Source: Candidatus Gastranaerophilales bacterium (lineage in GTDB: Bacteria > Cyanobacteriota > Vampirovibrionia > Gastranaerophilales > Gastranaerophilaceae). Taken from it: a DNA stretch of 53,070 nt. Both the position numbers and the translations under genes were made by a program. Below are positions 17,023 to 25,336 of the stretch, piece by piece. The notes beneath the pieces were generated by a model, which ran no database searches, was not told the DNA's origin, and saw only the letters and a list, made by a program, of their open reading frames with translations. Each line of letters begins with the position of its first letter. Position 1 is the stretch's first letter. The stretch is from the NCBI GenBank assembly GCA_944326115.1, contig CALVCQ010000014.1, positions 1 to 53,070 of the forward strand, in the 5' to 3' direction.

Positions 17023-18618
17023 TTATCGGTCTAATTTTGCAATTAATTCATCACAAGTGTAAATTTCGAATTTTGTCTGGCTTAGCATATATGTTTCAGC
17101 CAGGAGCAAAGCTGTCGGAACAAGTGCTGCTACGGAACTTAAAAACATACCGCTTATATCACCGCCCATTTCTTGCATAAAGTATGAAATATTCATTGAA
17201 AATTCAATAAATATTATACAAATGCCTATAATAAATGAGCGTCTCATTTCAGTGTCCAGTTTTTTTACGCCCTGTAATCCGTATATATCAACTCCATGCT
17301 GAAGATAGTTGCTGTATCCGTCATTTTTTAATACATTTGAAGCCTGAATCTTTTTATTGCAGAAAAAAGCATTAACAAAAGCAAAGAATGCAAATATTAT
17401 CAAGAATGACGCAAGTACCAGAAAGACAGGACTGAATCTCAAACCTGAAATTCTTATCCAGCCGGCTGCTTCGGGAAAACACATTGCAAGTGTATTGGAT
17501 ACTCCGTATGCCAGGAATGGTGCTGTTAAAATACCAAGAATTGTTTCACCTGCTGATTTTAATTGTAAATTGAATAATCTGTCTTTTATGTTTCTGATTT
17601 TTGGTGCACTTAAGTTGTTAATAAAGTGTTCAATCCATTGCTGGTATTCACGCATAACTTTTTCAAAATCTTCTCTGTATTCATATTTATCAAGTTCTTT
17701 TGAAAGAATTGTACTGTTGTGTTTAAAATATCCGCATGATACTGCAAGAGCAATACACCCTGCTGTAAAGAACAGTGACATAAATATAGCAAAAAACGGC
17801 ATTGATTTCGGAGTCATATAATATAGAAGATTTATAACATAAACGCCCGCAAAGAATATCAATGGCGAAACTATCATGAATTTTTCGGCTGCTGCATTAG
17901 AGGAATACTCTGTATTTACCTTATTTTGTAAAAATAAAAATATACCCTGCTTCAAGGTCAAACCTATTGCATAAATTATTATCGAATAAATTACTACAAG
18001 TCTCATATTAACAGGCATCTGTATCACAGTAGCTGCGTCTTTTAACGGTAACCCGGTTAGATAATTTGCAACACCGAATGCCAGTACTATTGATGCTGCG
18101 AACAGACCGATATGCAGGAATATTCCTGCCTTTGAGTTCATTGATATTTTGTTTTTTAAATCATTAATCTGAAATCCAACCTGTTTAATTATGGAAACAC
18201 GTGCCTGCTCAATACAGGATTTTTTTTCTTCTATTCTCATTTTAGCTGTTGAATTATTGTTGTTGGAAGATGACTGAGGTTGTTCTAATCTTGTTTGAAA
18301 AGGCTTTTCTATAACATTGGAGGTTTGTCCTGCAGAGTATTTTATCGTGATAAATTCGTCAGAATCTTTTACCATTAATTTACACATATTGTCAAATTCC
18401 AATTTTTGCGCTAAAGGTACACCTTTAAATAAAAAATTATTACAGTTAAGCGGATTTAAAATGCAACATTTGCCTGTATTTTTGTCGTACTGAACAGTCA
18501 GCACATAATCAAAACCAAAGTTTATACAGCAATTGCCGCCTGCCTTAGATGAAATATTTATCAAATCCTCTGATTCAAATGTATTTTGTGTATTTCTGGT
18601 AATTATAGTAAAAGCCAT
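17023..18618 (-). CDS. Polytopic membrane protein of unknown function
   Basis: 531 residues. The first 150 or so are soluble and contain a Cys-containing segment (GGNCCINFGFDYVLTV, GKCCILNPLNC) of predicted beta character, then a Ser/Asn spacer. From about 165 on there are about eight hydrophobic helices in two groups separated by a charged stretch (residues 310-360, EDFEKVMREYQQWIEHF) that resembles the cytoplasmic linker of proton-channel-type proteins only loosely. The central polar region and the late ISYFMQEMGGDISGMF loop are the most distinctive parts. I do not recognise the family. The ATG has TAGGA six bases upstream, overlapping the end of the vWA-like gene, and the gene sits between it and the TonB-like genes. 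Confidence 0.6.
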   Translation of the reverse strand: MAFTIITRNTQNTFESEDLINISSKAGGNCCINFGFDYVLTVQYDKNTGKCCILNPLNCNNFLFKGVPLAQKLEFDNMCKLMVKDSDEFITIKYSAGQTSNVIEKPFQTRLEQPQSSSNNNNSTAKMRIEEKKSCIEQARVSIIKQVGFQINDLKNKISMNSKAGIFLHIGLFAASIVLAFGVANYLTGLPLKDAATVIQMPVNMRLVVIYSIIIYAIGLTLKQGIFLFLQNKVNTEYSSNAAAEKFMIVSPLIFFAGVYVINLLYYMTPKSMPFFAIFMSLFFTAGCIALAVSCGYFKHNSTILSKELDKYEYREDFEKVMREYQQWIEHFINNLSAPKIRNIKDRLFNLQLKSAGETILGILTAPFLAYGVSNTLAMCFPEAAGWIRISGLRFSPVFLVLASFLIIFAFFAFVNAFFCNKKIQASNVLKNDGYSNYLQHGVDIYGLQGVKKLDTEMRRSFIIGICIIFIEFSMNISYFMQEMGGDISGMFLSSVAALVPTALLLAETYMLSQTKFEIYTCDELIAKLDR

Positions 18619-18626
18619 TTGTCATC

Positions 18627-19295
18627 CTACCTTCCGATTGCTTCTAAAAGTCTTCTTTGTGATTTATTAACAGTATGTTCATTAACAACGATTAATTTTT
18701 TTTCTCCAAGTACCGGATTGAGCTTTGTTTTTACATAATCTAATTTTTCAGGATCAGCATAAGCAAATAGCATTGATATTTCCGGAATATATTTTTTTAT
18801 GTTTTTTACATTCTCTGGCAAAGTTTCCCAGTCTATTTGTTTGTTTATATCTCCATTTTCTTCCAAAGCTCCTATTACGACAATAGAGGGACGAAATCCT
18901 TCTTTTTTCATATTTAAACTGTGCTCAAATGCTTTTTTTATTGCAATGCCGTATGATGTGTTATATTCTTTTGTATCAGATTTTGTAAATTCTTCCAGTG
19001 CATTGGTTATTGCTGCACCATCAGTAGGTGCACCTTCATATATTAAATATGAAGTATCTGTTACTGTCAGAATTTTTATACTATCCTCAGGGTCGAGAAT
19101 AGCACAGACTGATTTCAGGTATTTTATTTCTTCATCAAGTTTTTGTTGATTGTATGCTGATGAATCTACAACAAAAATAACAGCAGCCGGTTTAAAATCA
19201 TCTAGCTCAATATTCTGTATTGCACAAAAAATTAATTTGCAAACTATAGAACAAATCAGTATTAATATTCCTATTGTAATTAATTTTTTGTTCAC
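18627..19295 (-). CDS. Membrane-anchored, degenerate vWA-like protein
   Basis: 222 residues. One N-terminal transmembrane helix (about 5-25), then an alpha/beta domain of vWA type: AVIFVVDSSAYNQ at 38-50 sits where the MIDAS motif is expected, but the DxSxS reads D44-S-S46-A-Y48, so its last serine is lost. GAPTDGAAITNALEEF may supply the threonine loop and SIVVIGALEENGD the later strand. Metal binding may therefore be weak or absent. It starts with GTG, preceded by GAGGA. It is the third gene of the operon and complements the intact vWA protein encoded at 14223-15143. Confidence 0.6.
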   Translation of the reverse strand: MNKKLITIGILILICSIVCKLIFCAIQNIELDDFKPAAVIFVVDSSAYNQQKLDEEIKYLKSVCAILDPEDSIKILTVTDTSYLIYEGAPTDGAAITNALEEFTKSDTKEYNTSYGIAIKKAFEHSLNMKKEGFRPSIVVIGALEENGDINKQIDWETLPENVKNIKKYIPEISMLFAYADPEKLDYVKTKLNPVLGEKKLIVVNEHTVNKSQRRLLEAIGR

Positions 19296-19306
19296 GAGAT
19301 CCTCTG

Positions 19307-20356
19307 CTAATAATTCAATACCACATTTAAGGGCTGTTCTAGAATGACTTCTATATCAGTATATGCTGGTATTTCAGCATCTACACCTTTTTCAGCAACA
19401 TTTGTTGCCAGTGCGGTTCCGCCTGTTACACTTGCCCCTATTATTGCCCCTCGGGCAAGATCTGAGGTGTCACCAGTAAGTGCAGCAAAAGCAAGACCGA
19501 CAATAGCTCCTATTGCGGCATAGACAAGAGTGTTTGTTAAAACTTTTTTGACCTTACCCTCATTTGTTACTTTAAAATCTATATCTTGCGTAACGAGATT
19601 ATATGTTTTACCTTTAGGTGTTACCAGTTTATTAAAGGACATTTTTACGGATCCGTTTCTTGAACCCAGCTTTGCGTGATTAGCATCTGTCAGAGTTCCG
19701 TATAAAAGACTGCCTTGCTGTGCTACAATACAATTTTTGTATATCCAATCGCTCTTTAAAACAGCTGTTATAGAATCTCCTTTTTTTGCAATGGCAGTAT
19801 TAACACCAGATTGCAAATATGCATCAATTTTTGTGCCTTTGGGAATATTACCGACAAACCCTTTAAGAGATGTACTCTTATTTTTGTTCTGTTTTTCTGT
19901 TTTTGTTTGTTGTACTGATGTTTTAGGTTCTTCAAAAGAATATTTTTTAGTCTGACCGGTTATAGTTGTTTGCACTACTTTGGCAAAATTGCTCAAATGC
20001 ATGGCGTTTTCAGATTTTTGGTATTCAATATCCTGTTTTTTTATTTTTTTTATAATTTTTTTATGTATTTTTTTACTGGAATCATCGGATTCAAAATAAT
20101 AAAATAAATTTGATCCGCTTTGCTGCAATACAACAGAGATATGCCTTTCCGGTTTTTTCGTTGAGACTGAATATGATGAATATACAGAATTTTTCTTTTT
20201 TATTTCATAAGAATTCTCAGCTAAAACACTTTCTACCTGCGGTATTAAAACACTTTTATCGATGTTTTTTAAATAATTAAGTTCGCTGAAAGCAAAACAG
20301 ATGTTTGTTGAAAAGAAATATAATATGCATAATAATAATGCTGTAAACTTTTTCAT
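19307..20356 (-). CDS. Exported protein with TrbI/VirB10-like domain
   Basis: 349 residues with a signal peptide (MKKFTALLLCILYFF, cleavage near CFA). The middle (about 165-260) has GNIPKGTKIDAYLQSGVNTAI, VAQQGSLLYGTLTDANHAKLG and a KGKTYNL block similar to the beta-rich TrbI/VirB10 domain, followed by a glycine-zipper helix (about 270-320, AAIGAIVGLAFAAL, GAIIGASVTGGTALA) and a C-terminal DIEVILEQPLNV strand, as in outer-membrane-spanning VirB10-like proteins. No other type IV secretion genes are present, so it is probably a structural envelope component of this operon. The ATG has AAGGA upstream overlapping the previous stop. Confidence 0.6.
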   Translation of the reverse strand: MKKFTALLLCILYFFSTNICFAFSELNYLKNIDKSVLIPQVESVLAENSYEIKKKNSVYSSYSVSTKKPERHISVVLQQSGSNLFYYFESDDSSKKIHKKIIKKIKKQDIEYQKSENAMHLSNFAKVVQTTITGQTKKYSFEEPKTSVQQTKTEKQNKNKSTSLKGFVGNIPKGTKIDAYLQSGVNTAIAKKGDSITAVLKSDWIYKNCIVAQQGSLLYGTLTDANHAKLGSRNGSVKMSFNKLVTPKGKTYNLVTQDIDFKVTNEGKVKKVLTNTLVYAAIGAIVGLAFAALTGDTSDLARGAIIGASVTGGTALATNVAEKGVDAEIPAYTDIEVILEQPLNVVLNY

Positions 20357-20359
20357 ATA

Positions 20360-20566
20360 CTACTTATCCTTAATTTTTGTCGTTGTAATTTCTCTGGTAA
20401 CTGTTGTATCACCATTTGAGTCAATTTTGATTATATGTTTTATTATACTGATTTCAAACTGTTTATGCATTTTGGGCTGTAAAATACATAATAACAGGGT
20501 TATTAGTGCAATACCTGTTATAAGCAATGTTAGGGGTGTTTTTATATTTAATTTATTAATATTCAT
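20360..20566 (-). CDS. Small single-pass membrane protein
   Basis: 68 residues from the ATG at 20566, which has TGGAG at nine bases; an upstream in-frame ATG at 20581 overlaps that site and is less likely. One helix at about 12-29 is followed by QPKMHKQF, nearly the same juxtamembrane motif as in the TonB-like protein at 16161-17006, then a short polar tail rich in Thr, Lys and Asp. It is the first gene of the six-gene minus-strand operon, 3 nt before the next start, and its function is unknown. Confidence 0.6.
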   Translation of the reverse strand: MNINKLNIKTPLTLLITGIALITLLLCILQPKMHKQFEISIIKHIIKIDSNGDTTVTREITTTKIKDK

Positions 20567-20589
20567 TATATTAAACTCCATTTAAAGAA

Positions 20590-20595
20590 ATTATA
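20590..20595 (-). promoter_or_regulatory. -10 box of the six-gene envelope operon
   Basis: On the minus strand TATAAT lies 24 nt before the first start codon, so the leader would be very short and consist mainly of the ribosome binding site. No convincing -35 element is seen at 16-18 bp. Confidence 0.4.
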
Positions 20596-20667
20596 CTATA
20601 ATTTCATATTTCTATCTATTATAAAACATTTTTTGTAATATAAAAAATTGGGTTTTATTGAATCATA

Positions 20668-20697
20668 CTGACAATGTGATTAATACAACTGTATAAA
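20668..20697 (+). promoter_or_regulatory. Promoter of the autotransporter gene
   Basis: CTGACA at 20668-20673 and TATAAA at 20692-20697, with an 18-bp spacer, place transcription start near 20704. The transcript would contain AGGAG at 20711-20715, 37 nt before the ATG, too far for a normal ribosome binding site, and nothing suitable closer. Confidence 0.5.
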
Positions 20698-20752
20698 ATA
20701 TATGTTCAACAGGAGAATAGAAAATATATATTAAAAATTTAATATTTGTTTT

Positions 20753-23365
20753 ATGAATAAATCAATATTTTTATTATTTTTTATACTACAAGTATTTTTT
20801 CAAAATGTATGTTTAGCAGCTACTGTTGATATTAATTCATTTAATGAACTTATGAATTCAGTATTAAATAACGGTGATACTTATAACTTTACAAATAATC
20901 TTGAATCAACTGAATCTATAGACAGACATTTTTTTAACTACGATATCAATTTTGACGGTAATATGTATTATATAGACGGAAAGCAGACCTTTGGCGGGTT
21001 TATACTAAGCAGAGATAATTCATTTGATGAAATTGTTATCCAGAATTGTGCAGGACAGATGTATCAGAACTCAAATTTTGCCGGTGCAGTTTTTAATTTT
21101 GGCGGACAAACCGAAATCTCCGGCTCTGATTTTAAAAATAATTTTGCTGATTCAAGTAATAACAATTTTGGTATTGGCGGTGCAGTTTATAATTTGCAAG
21201 GCGGCGGGATAATTGTTAATAATACAAATTTTGAAAACAATTATACTCTTGGAGCAGGTTCAATTGGCGGTGCAGTATCCAACGGCTATAATGATAATGG
21301 TACAGCAAAATTAGATTTAAATAATGTTAATTTTACTAATAATCATGCTTCCGGTTATACATTTATTGAAGGCGGAGCCTTATACAATACCGGAATTGCA
21401 ACTCTTAACAATACAAACTTTATTTCAAACTATGCAGAGTCTCTGGAAGAACAGCGTCCGCAGCAGAGTTTTGTGTATGGCGGTGCATTAAATAATATAG
21501 GCACAATAACAATAAATAATTCTGATTTTAACGGAAATTATATAAAATCTACTGATAATTCAATATCTTACGGCGGTGCTATCTTTAACGGCGGTAAGTT
21601 CAACGGCGAAAATATAGAAGTAAGCAATAATACTATAGATTCTGCTTTGTATGGAGACGGCGGTGCTATTTACAATAGTTCAACAGGAGTAATGACTCTT
21701 AGTAATTCCCTGATAGAAAACAATAAAATTTCATCTGATATTCAATACGGCAACGGCGGAGGCGTATATAATGCCGGTACATTAGACTTAAATAATACAG
21801 CTATGCGCAATAATTATGACAGAAATAACACCCCCAACGACATTTATAACACAGGTGTTGTGAATTTTAACGGCAACGGTACAAATTTAATTCAAAGCGG
21901 AATTACAGGCTCTGGCACAATTAATAAGAACGACGGGGGGGTGATTGAACTCGGAGGGGAAAATCAAAATTATACAGGAAATTTTAATTTAAATGCAGGT
22001 ACCTTGACCCTTCTTCAAAATGCTCAATATTTCAATGCGGTAAATACAACTTTCGGAAATAATGTCAATTTCAATATAATAAATAATGAAATTAATAATA
22101 TTAATTTTGGCAATTTAAATCTGGACGGAACTGCAAATATTTTTGCAGATGTAAATCTTACAGGATCAGTCATGGACAAAATAAGCGCTGATTCTGTATC
22201 AGGTGGCGGGAACTTATTTGTTGCCGGTCTAAATTTGTCAGGGACTCCAAAAGCAGCTGAGATATCTATTCCTTTTGCTGATAATGTTTTAAAAGATCGT
22301 GTATCATATAACTCCGTCAATATTCGCACACCAATATACAACTATAATGTCAGTTATAATTCCTCTAACGGAAATTTTCAATTCATAAGAGGCGGATTTG
22401 ATTCTTCGATACTGGCAGCACAGGTAGCAACACAGCTTGCCGGTTATTTAACCCAGATAGACACATACCGCAATGTGTTTGCAAACCTTGATATGGTAAT
22501 GATAATGCCGCCTGAAATAAAAACAGGCTTTAGCACGGTAAATAAGACTGCATCAGCCGAGAATTTCATCTTTTCGCCTTTCATCATGCCCGAGACACAT
22601 AATGGTATATGGTTTAAACCTTATTCAACATTTGAATCAGTTGGACTTAAAAACGGTCCGAGCGTATCAAATGTAAGCTACGGGAGCCTTGTCGGGGTTG
22701 AAAGCGGATTAAAAAGGCTCAGAAATGATTGGTATTCTCTATACGGTGTATATTTGTCATACAACGGATCACATCAGGCTTATGACGGCAACAGTATTTA
22801 TAACAACGGCGGTCTTGGCGGAATTTATTCTGCATTTTATAAAGGGAATTTTTTTACTGCCTGGACTGTTGATGCAGGTGCAAATTCAGCAGAAGCAGCT
22901 ACGTACTTCGGGCAAACAAATTTTAATATGTTTAATACAGGTATTGCACAAATGACTGGATATAATATACATACATTTAATAAGCATTTTGTAATACAGC
23001 CTTCTGTTTTAACTTCATATTCATTTGTTAATACTTTTAACCACAATGCCTATCAAAATATACAAATAAATACAGAGCCTTTACATGCACTTCAAATTGT
23101 ACCGGGTATTAAATTAATAGGAAATTTTAAAAATTATTTTCAACCTTATCTCGCAGTTTCTATGGTTTGGAACATAATAGACCATGCAAAGTTTAAGGCA
23201 GATGATATTTATTTACCAAATCTTTCAATAAAACCTTTTGTACAATACGGCGCAGGTGTTCAAAAAAGATGGGGTGAAAGATTAACAGGATTTTTTGAAA
23301 CAATGCTTAGAAACGGCGGCAGAAACGGTGTTGTTCTGCAATTCGGATTTAGGATTAGTATATAA
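20753..23365 (+). CDS. Autotransporter with Pmp-like GGA(I/V/L) repeat passenger
   Basis: 870 residues. Signal peptide MNKSIFLLFFILQVFF..CLA. The passenger (about 25-560) has eight spaced GGAxxN-type motifs (GGAVFN, GGAVYN, GGAVSN, GGALYN, GGALNN, GGAIFN, GGAIYN, GGGVYN) alternating with FxxN elements such as NFENN and DFKNN, the repeat signature of chlamydial polymorphic membrane proteins, consistent with a right-handed beta helix. An autotransporter beta-barrel occupies about 600-870, with KPFVQYGAGVQKRWGERL and ending VVLQFGFRISI. It is therefore surface-displayed and probably an adhesin. The ATG has no close Shine-Dalgarno site. The stop directly abuts that of the converging mlaE gene. 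Confidence 0.85.
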   Translation: MNKSIFLLFFILQVFFQNVCLAATVDINSFNELMNSVLNNGDTYNFTNNLESTESIDRHFFNYDINFDGNMYYIDGKQTFGGFILSRDNSFDEIVIQNCAGQMYQNSNFAGAVFNFGGQTEISGSDFKNNFADSSNNNFGIGGAVYNLQGGGIIVNNTNFENNYTLGAGSIGGAVSNGYNDNGTAKLDLNNVNFTNNHASGYTFIEGGALYNTGIATLNNTNFISNYAESLEEQRPQQSFVYGGALNNIGTITINNSDFNGNYIKSTDNSISYGGAIFNGGKFNGENIEVSNNTIDSALYGDGGAIYNSSTGVMTLSNSLIENNKISSDIQYGNGGGVYNAGTLDLNNTAMRNNYDRNNTPNDIYNTGVVNFNGNGTNLIQSGITGSGTINKNDGGVIELGGENQNYTGNFNLNAGTLTLLQNAQYFNAVNTTFGNNVNFNIINNEINNINFGNLNLDGTANIFADVNLTGSVMDKISADSVSGGGNLFVAGLNLSGTPKAAEISIPFADNVLKDRVSYNSVNIRTPIYNYNVSYNSSNGNFQFIRGGFDSSILAAQVATQLAGYLTQIDTYRNVFANLDMVMIMPPEIKTGFSTVNKTASAENFIFSPFIMPETHNGIWFKPYSTFESVGLKNGPSVSNVSYGSLVGVESGLKRLRNDWYSLYGVYLSYNGSHQAYDGNSIYNNGGLGGIYSAFYKGNFFTAWTVDAGANSAEAATYFGQTNFNMFNTGIAQMTGYNIHTFNKHFVIQPSVLTSYSFVNTFNHNAYQNIQINTEPLHALQIVPGIKLIGNFKNYFQPYLAVSMVWNIIDHAKFKADDIYLPNLSIKPFVQYGAGVQKRWGERLTGFFETMLRNGGRNGVVLQFGFRISI

Positions 23366-24109
23366 CTAAATACCAACATGTACATAGAAAATAATGTTCA
23401 CGATAAAATCAGCCGCTAAAAGATAAAATGTAGAGAGTATTGCCGATTTTGTAGTCGAAATACCTACATCCTTAGCCCCTCCACGGGTTTTGTACCCCTG
23501 TGTAGCACATACAAGTGTAATTAAGACTCCGAAAATAAATGCTTTGAAGATACTTATATATATATCTTTTGCTTCTAGTAAAAGCCATACCGTATTCATA
23601 AAACGATTGGGATGCAGCCCTATTGCAAAATAAGCAACCATCATACCGCCTACAATTCCGATAAACTCGGCAAGTATTACAACCATCGGGACAGTCAAAG
23701 CCGATGCGATCAGTCTCGGTGCAAAATAGTAACCCACCGGATCAACACCTAATGTTTTTATTGCATCTACCTGTTCAGTAACTCTCATATTGGCTACTTC
23801 CGCACATATTGCAGTGCCTGCTCTTGCACCGATAGCAAGTGCTGCAAAGCCGGGAGCTATTTCTCTTACCAGTGCAACTGCAATAAATCCTCCTACATAA
23901 CTTTCGGCTCCGCTCATAAGAAACTGTTTTGATACCTGTAAGGAAATAACTGCTGCAGCTATGAAAACAATTGTCAGAGAAATAGACAATGAATCATAAC
24001 TAATCATAGCTGCCTGAGATATAACGGAACTTAACTTTGTCTGTCCGTTAAAAATATATTTTATAGTTCGTATGAGATTCTGGACACACTGCCCTAAAAA
24101 TTTAATCAT
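23366..24109 (-). CDS. mlaE: MlaE-family lipid ABC transporter permease
   Basis: 247 residues with about five membrane helices and the MlaE/YrbE/TGD1 signature ALAIGARAGTAICAEVANMRV, then TEQVDAIKTLGVDPVGYYFAPRLIASAL. In this family the permease works with an ATPase (MlaF) and an MCE-domain lipid-binding protein (MlaD) to move phospholipids between membranes. Neither partner is adjacent, so they are presumably encoded elsewhere. The ATG at 24109 has no obvious ribosome binding site. It converges directly on the autotransporter gene and runs in the same direction as ilvE, with the ilvE terminator between. Confidence 0.92.
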   Translation of the reverse strand: MIKFLGQCVQNLIRTIKYIFNGQTKLSSVISQAAMISYDSLSISLTIVFIAAAVISLQVSKQFLMSGAESYVGGFIAVALVREIAPGFAALAIGARAGTAICAEVANMRVTEQVDAIKTLGVDPVGYYFAPRLIASALTVPMVVILAEFIGIVGGMMVAYFAIGLHPNRFMNTVWLLLEAKDIYISIFKAFIFGVLITLVCATQGYKTRGGAKDVGISTTKSAILSTFYLLAADFIVNIIFYVHVGI

Positions 24110-24140
24110 GTTTTATGTATACCGGTAATTTCTAAGTATC

Positions 24141-24177
24141 AAAAAATAAAAAGCACATGCCGGCAAAAAAGCCGGCA
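24141..24177 (-). terminator. Intrinsic terminator of ilvE
   Basis: On the minus strand, stem TGCCGGC/GCCGGCA (24171-24177 with 24158-24164) with a six-T loop, followed by a T-rich tail (24141-24155). It is 16 nt past the ilvE stop and separates ilvE from mlaE. Confidence 0.85.
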
Positions 24178-24192
24178 CTTTGCAATAAATAT

Positions 24193-25113
24193 TTAATCAT
24201 ATATCGGTGTACACCATTTTTTGTATTTTTCAACTTTGCCTTTTACAACATCAAAGTAAAGTTTTTGAAGTTCTTTTGTGTGTTCACCGACAGCTCCTGT
24301 ACCTATAGGTCTGTTATCAATAGATGTTATCGGACTGATTTGAGCGCCTGTACCGCAGTAGAATGCTTCATCAGCAACATACAACTCTGTTCTGGAAATT
24401 TCTCTTTCACAAGTTTTTAATCCGAGTACATTTTTGCCGAGTTCAAGAACTGTATTTCTTGTTACACCTACGAGAATGTTATCCGTTGTTTGCGTCGTAA
24501 CAAGAGTATCGCCTTCGACCAGGAACAGATTCATTGCGGAACCTTCTGTTACTTTTCCAGCCTGATCAAGTACTATTGCATCATCAAATCCGGCAAGTCT
24601 TGCATCTGTTACTATCAATGCTGTATTGGCATAAGAACCTGAAACTTTTGCTCTCGGGGGGATAGCATTGTCGTCATTTCTTCTCCAGTTAGAGACACAA
24701 ACTTTTAATCCTTTTGTCAAATCAATATAATCACCCATTGCAAAAGAAAAGATTAACACGGCATCCGGATTATCTATCAAGCCGGGACCGATTTTTAATG
24801 CGTTTTTGTATACCTGAGGTCTTATATAGGCGTCTGTTTTATAGCCGTTTTTCTTTAATAATTCTTTTGTTAATTTACAATACTCTTCTACTGTAAACTT
24901 TGGATCCATATGCATAATTTTGCAGCTGTTAATTAATCTTTCAAAATGCTCTTCCATTCTGAAAGCATAGAGCTGGTCTTCTTCTTTATTGTAATATGCT
25001 CTTATTCCTTCAAAAACCGATGTACCGTACAAAAAAGCATGATTTCTTACAGGGATTGAAGCTGTTTTTGCATCTGCAAATTCACCGTTTAAATAGACAT
25101 ATTCGGTTGTCAT
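24193..25113 (-). CDS. ilvE: Branched-chain amino acid aminotransferase
   Basis: 306 residues. PLP enzyme of fold type IV that transfers the amino group to the keto acids of Val, Leu and Ile. HAFLYGTSVFEGIRAY, RPQVYKNALKIGPG, the probable PLP lysine in RAKVSGSYAN, and LDQAGKVTEGSAMNLF are all family signatures. An in-frame start at 25239 would add 42 lysine-rich residues that relatives lack. The ATG at 25113 is preceded by AAAGGAG at seven bases and matches the usual N-terminus (MTTEYVYLNGEF). It is divergent from malQ. Confidence 0.95.
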   Translation of the reverse strand: MTTEYVYLNGEFADAKTASIPVRNHAFLYGTSVFEGIRAYYNKEEDQLYAFRMEEHFERLINSCKIMHMDPKFTVEEYCKLTKELLKKNGYKTDAYIRPQVYKNALKIGPGLIDNPDAVLIFSFAMGDYIDLTKGLKVCVSNWRRNDDNAIPPRAKVSGSYANTALIVTDARLAGFDDAIVLDQAGKVTEGSAMNLFLVEGDTLVTTQTTDNILVGVTRNTVLELGKNVLGLKTCEREISRTELYVADEAFYCGTGAQISPITSIDNRPIGTGAVGEHTKELQKLYFDVVKGKVEKYKKWCTPIYD

Positions 25114-25336
25114 TATATTTCTCCTTTTCAGCTGCCTCTTTAAGAACTTTAAGTTACTTTTATTATCGTGATTTTTTAGTTGTTTTGCAAGATTTTTATA
25201 AATTCTTAATTCTGATTTGGTAAAGAAATGTAAAAACACTTATAAATTATGCGCCTTAACTATATAAAAATAATATACTAAATGATAGGATAATTTTGGA
25301 TATGATTATTAAGTAGTTAAGAAGGGGTGTAAATTT

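Noticed and set aside
17023-18618. ExbB/TolQ/MotA-type motor subunit for the TonB-like neighbours
   Set aside because: The protein has about eight helices, is 531 residues long and lacks the three-helix core with conserved residues of that family; no ExbD/TolR partner is present.
25114-25239. 42-residue basic N-terminal extension of IlvE
   Set aside because: No ribosome binding site at 25239; the ATG at 25113 has AAAGGAG and the usual family N-terminus.
25255-25321. 8-bp inverted repeat (CTTAACTA/TAGTTAAG) in the ilvE/malQ divergent region as an operator
   Set aside because: The arms are 51 nt apart and short; not distinguishable from chance without comparison to relatives.
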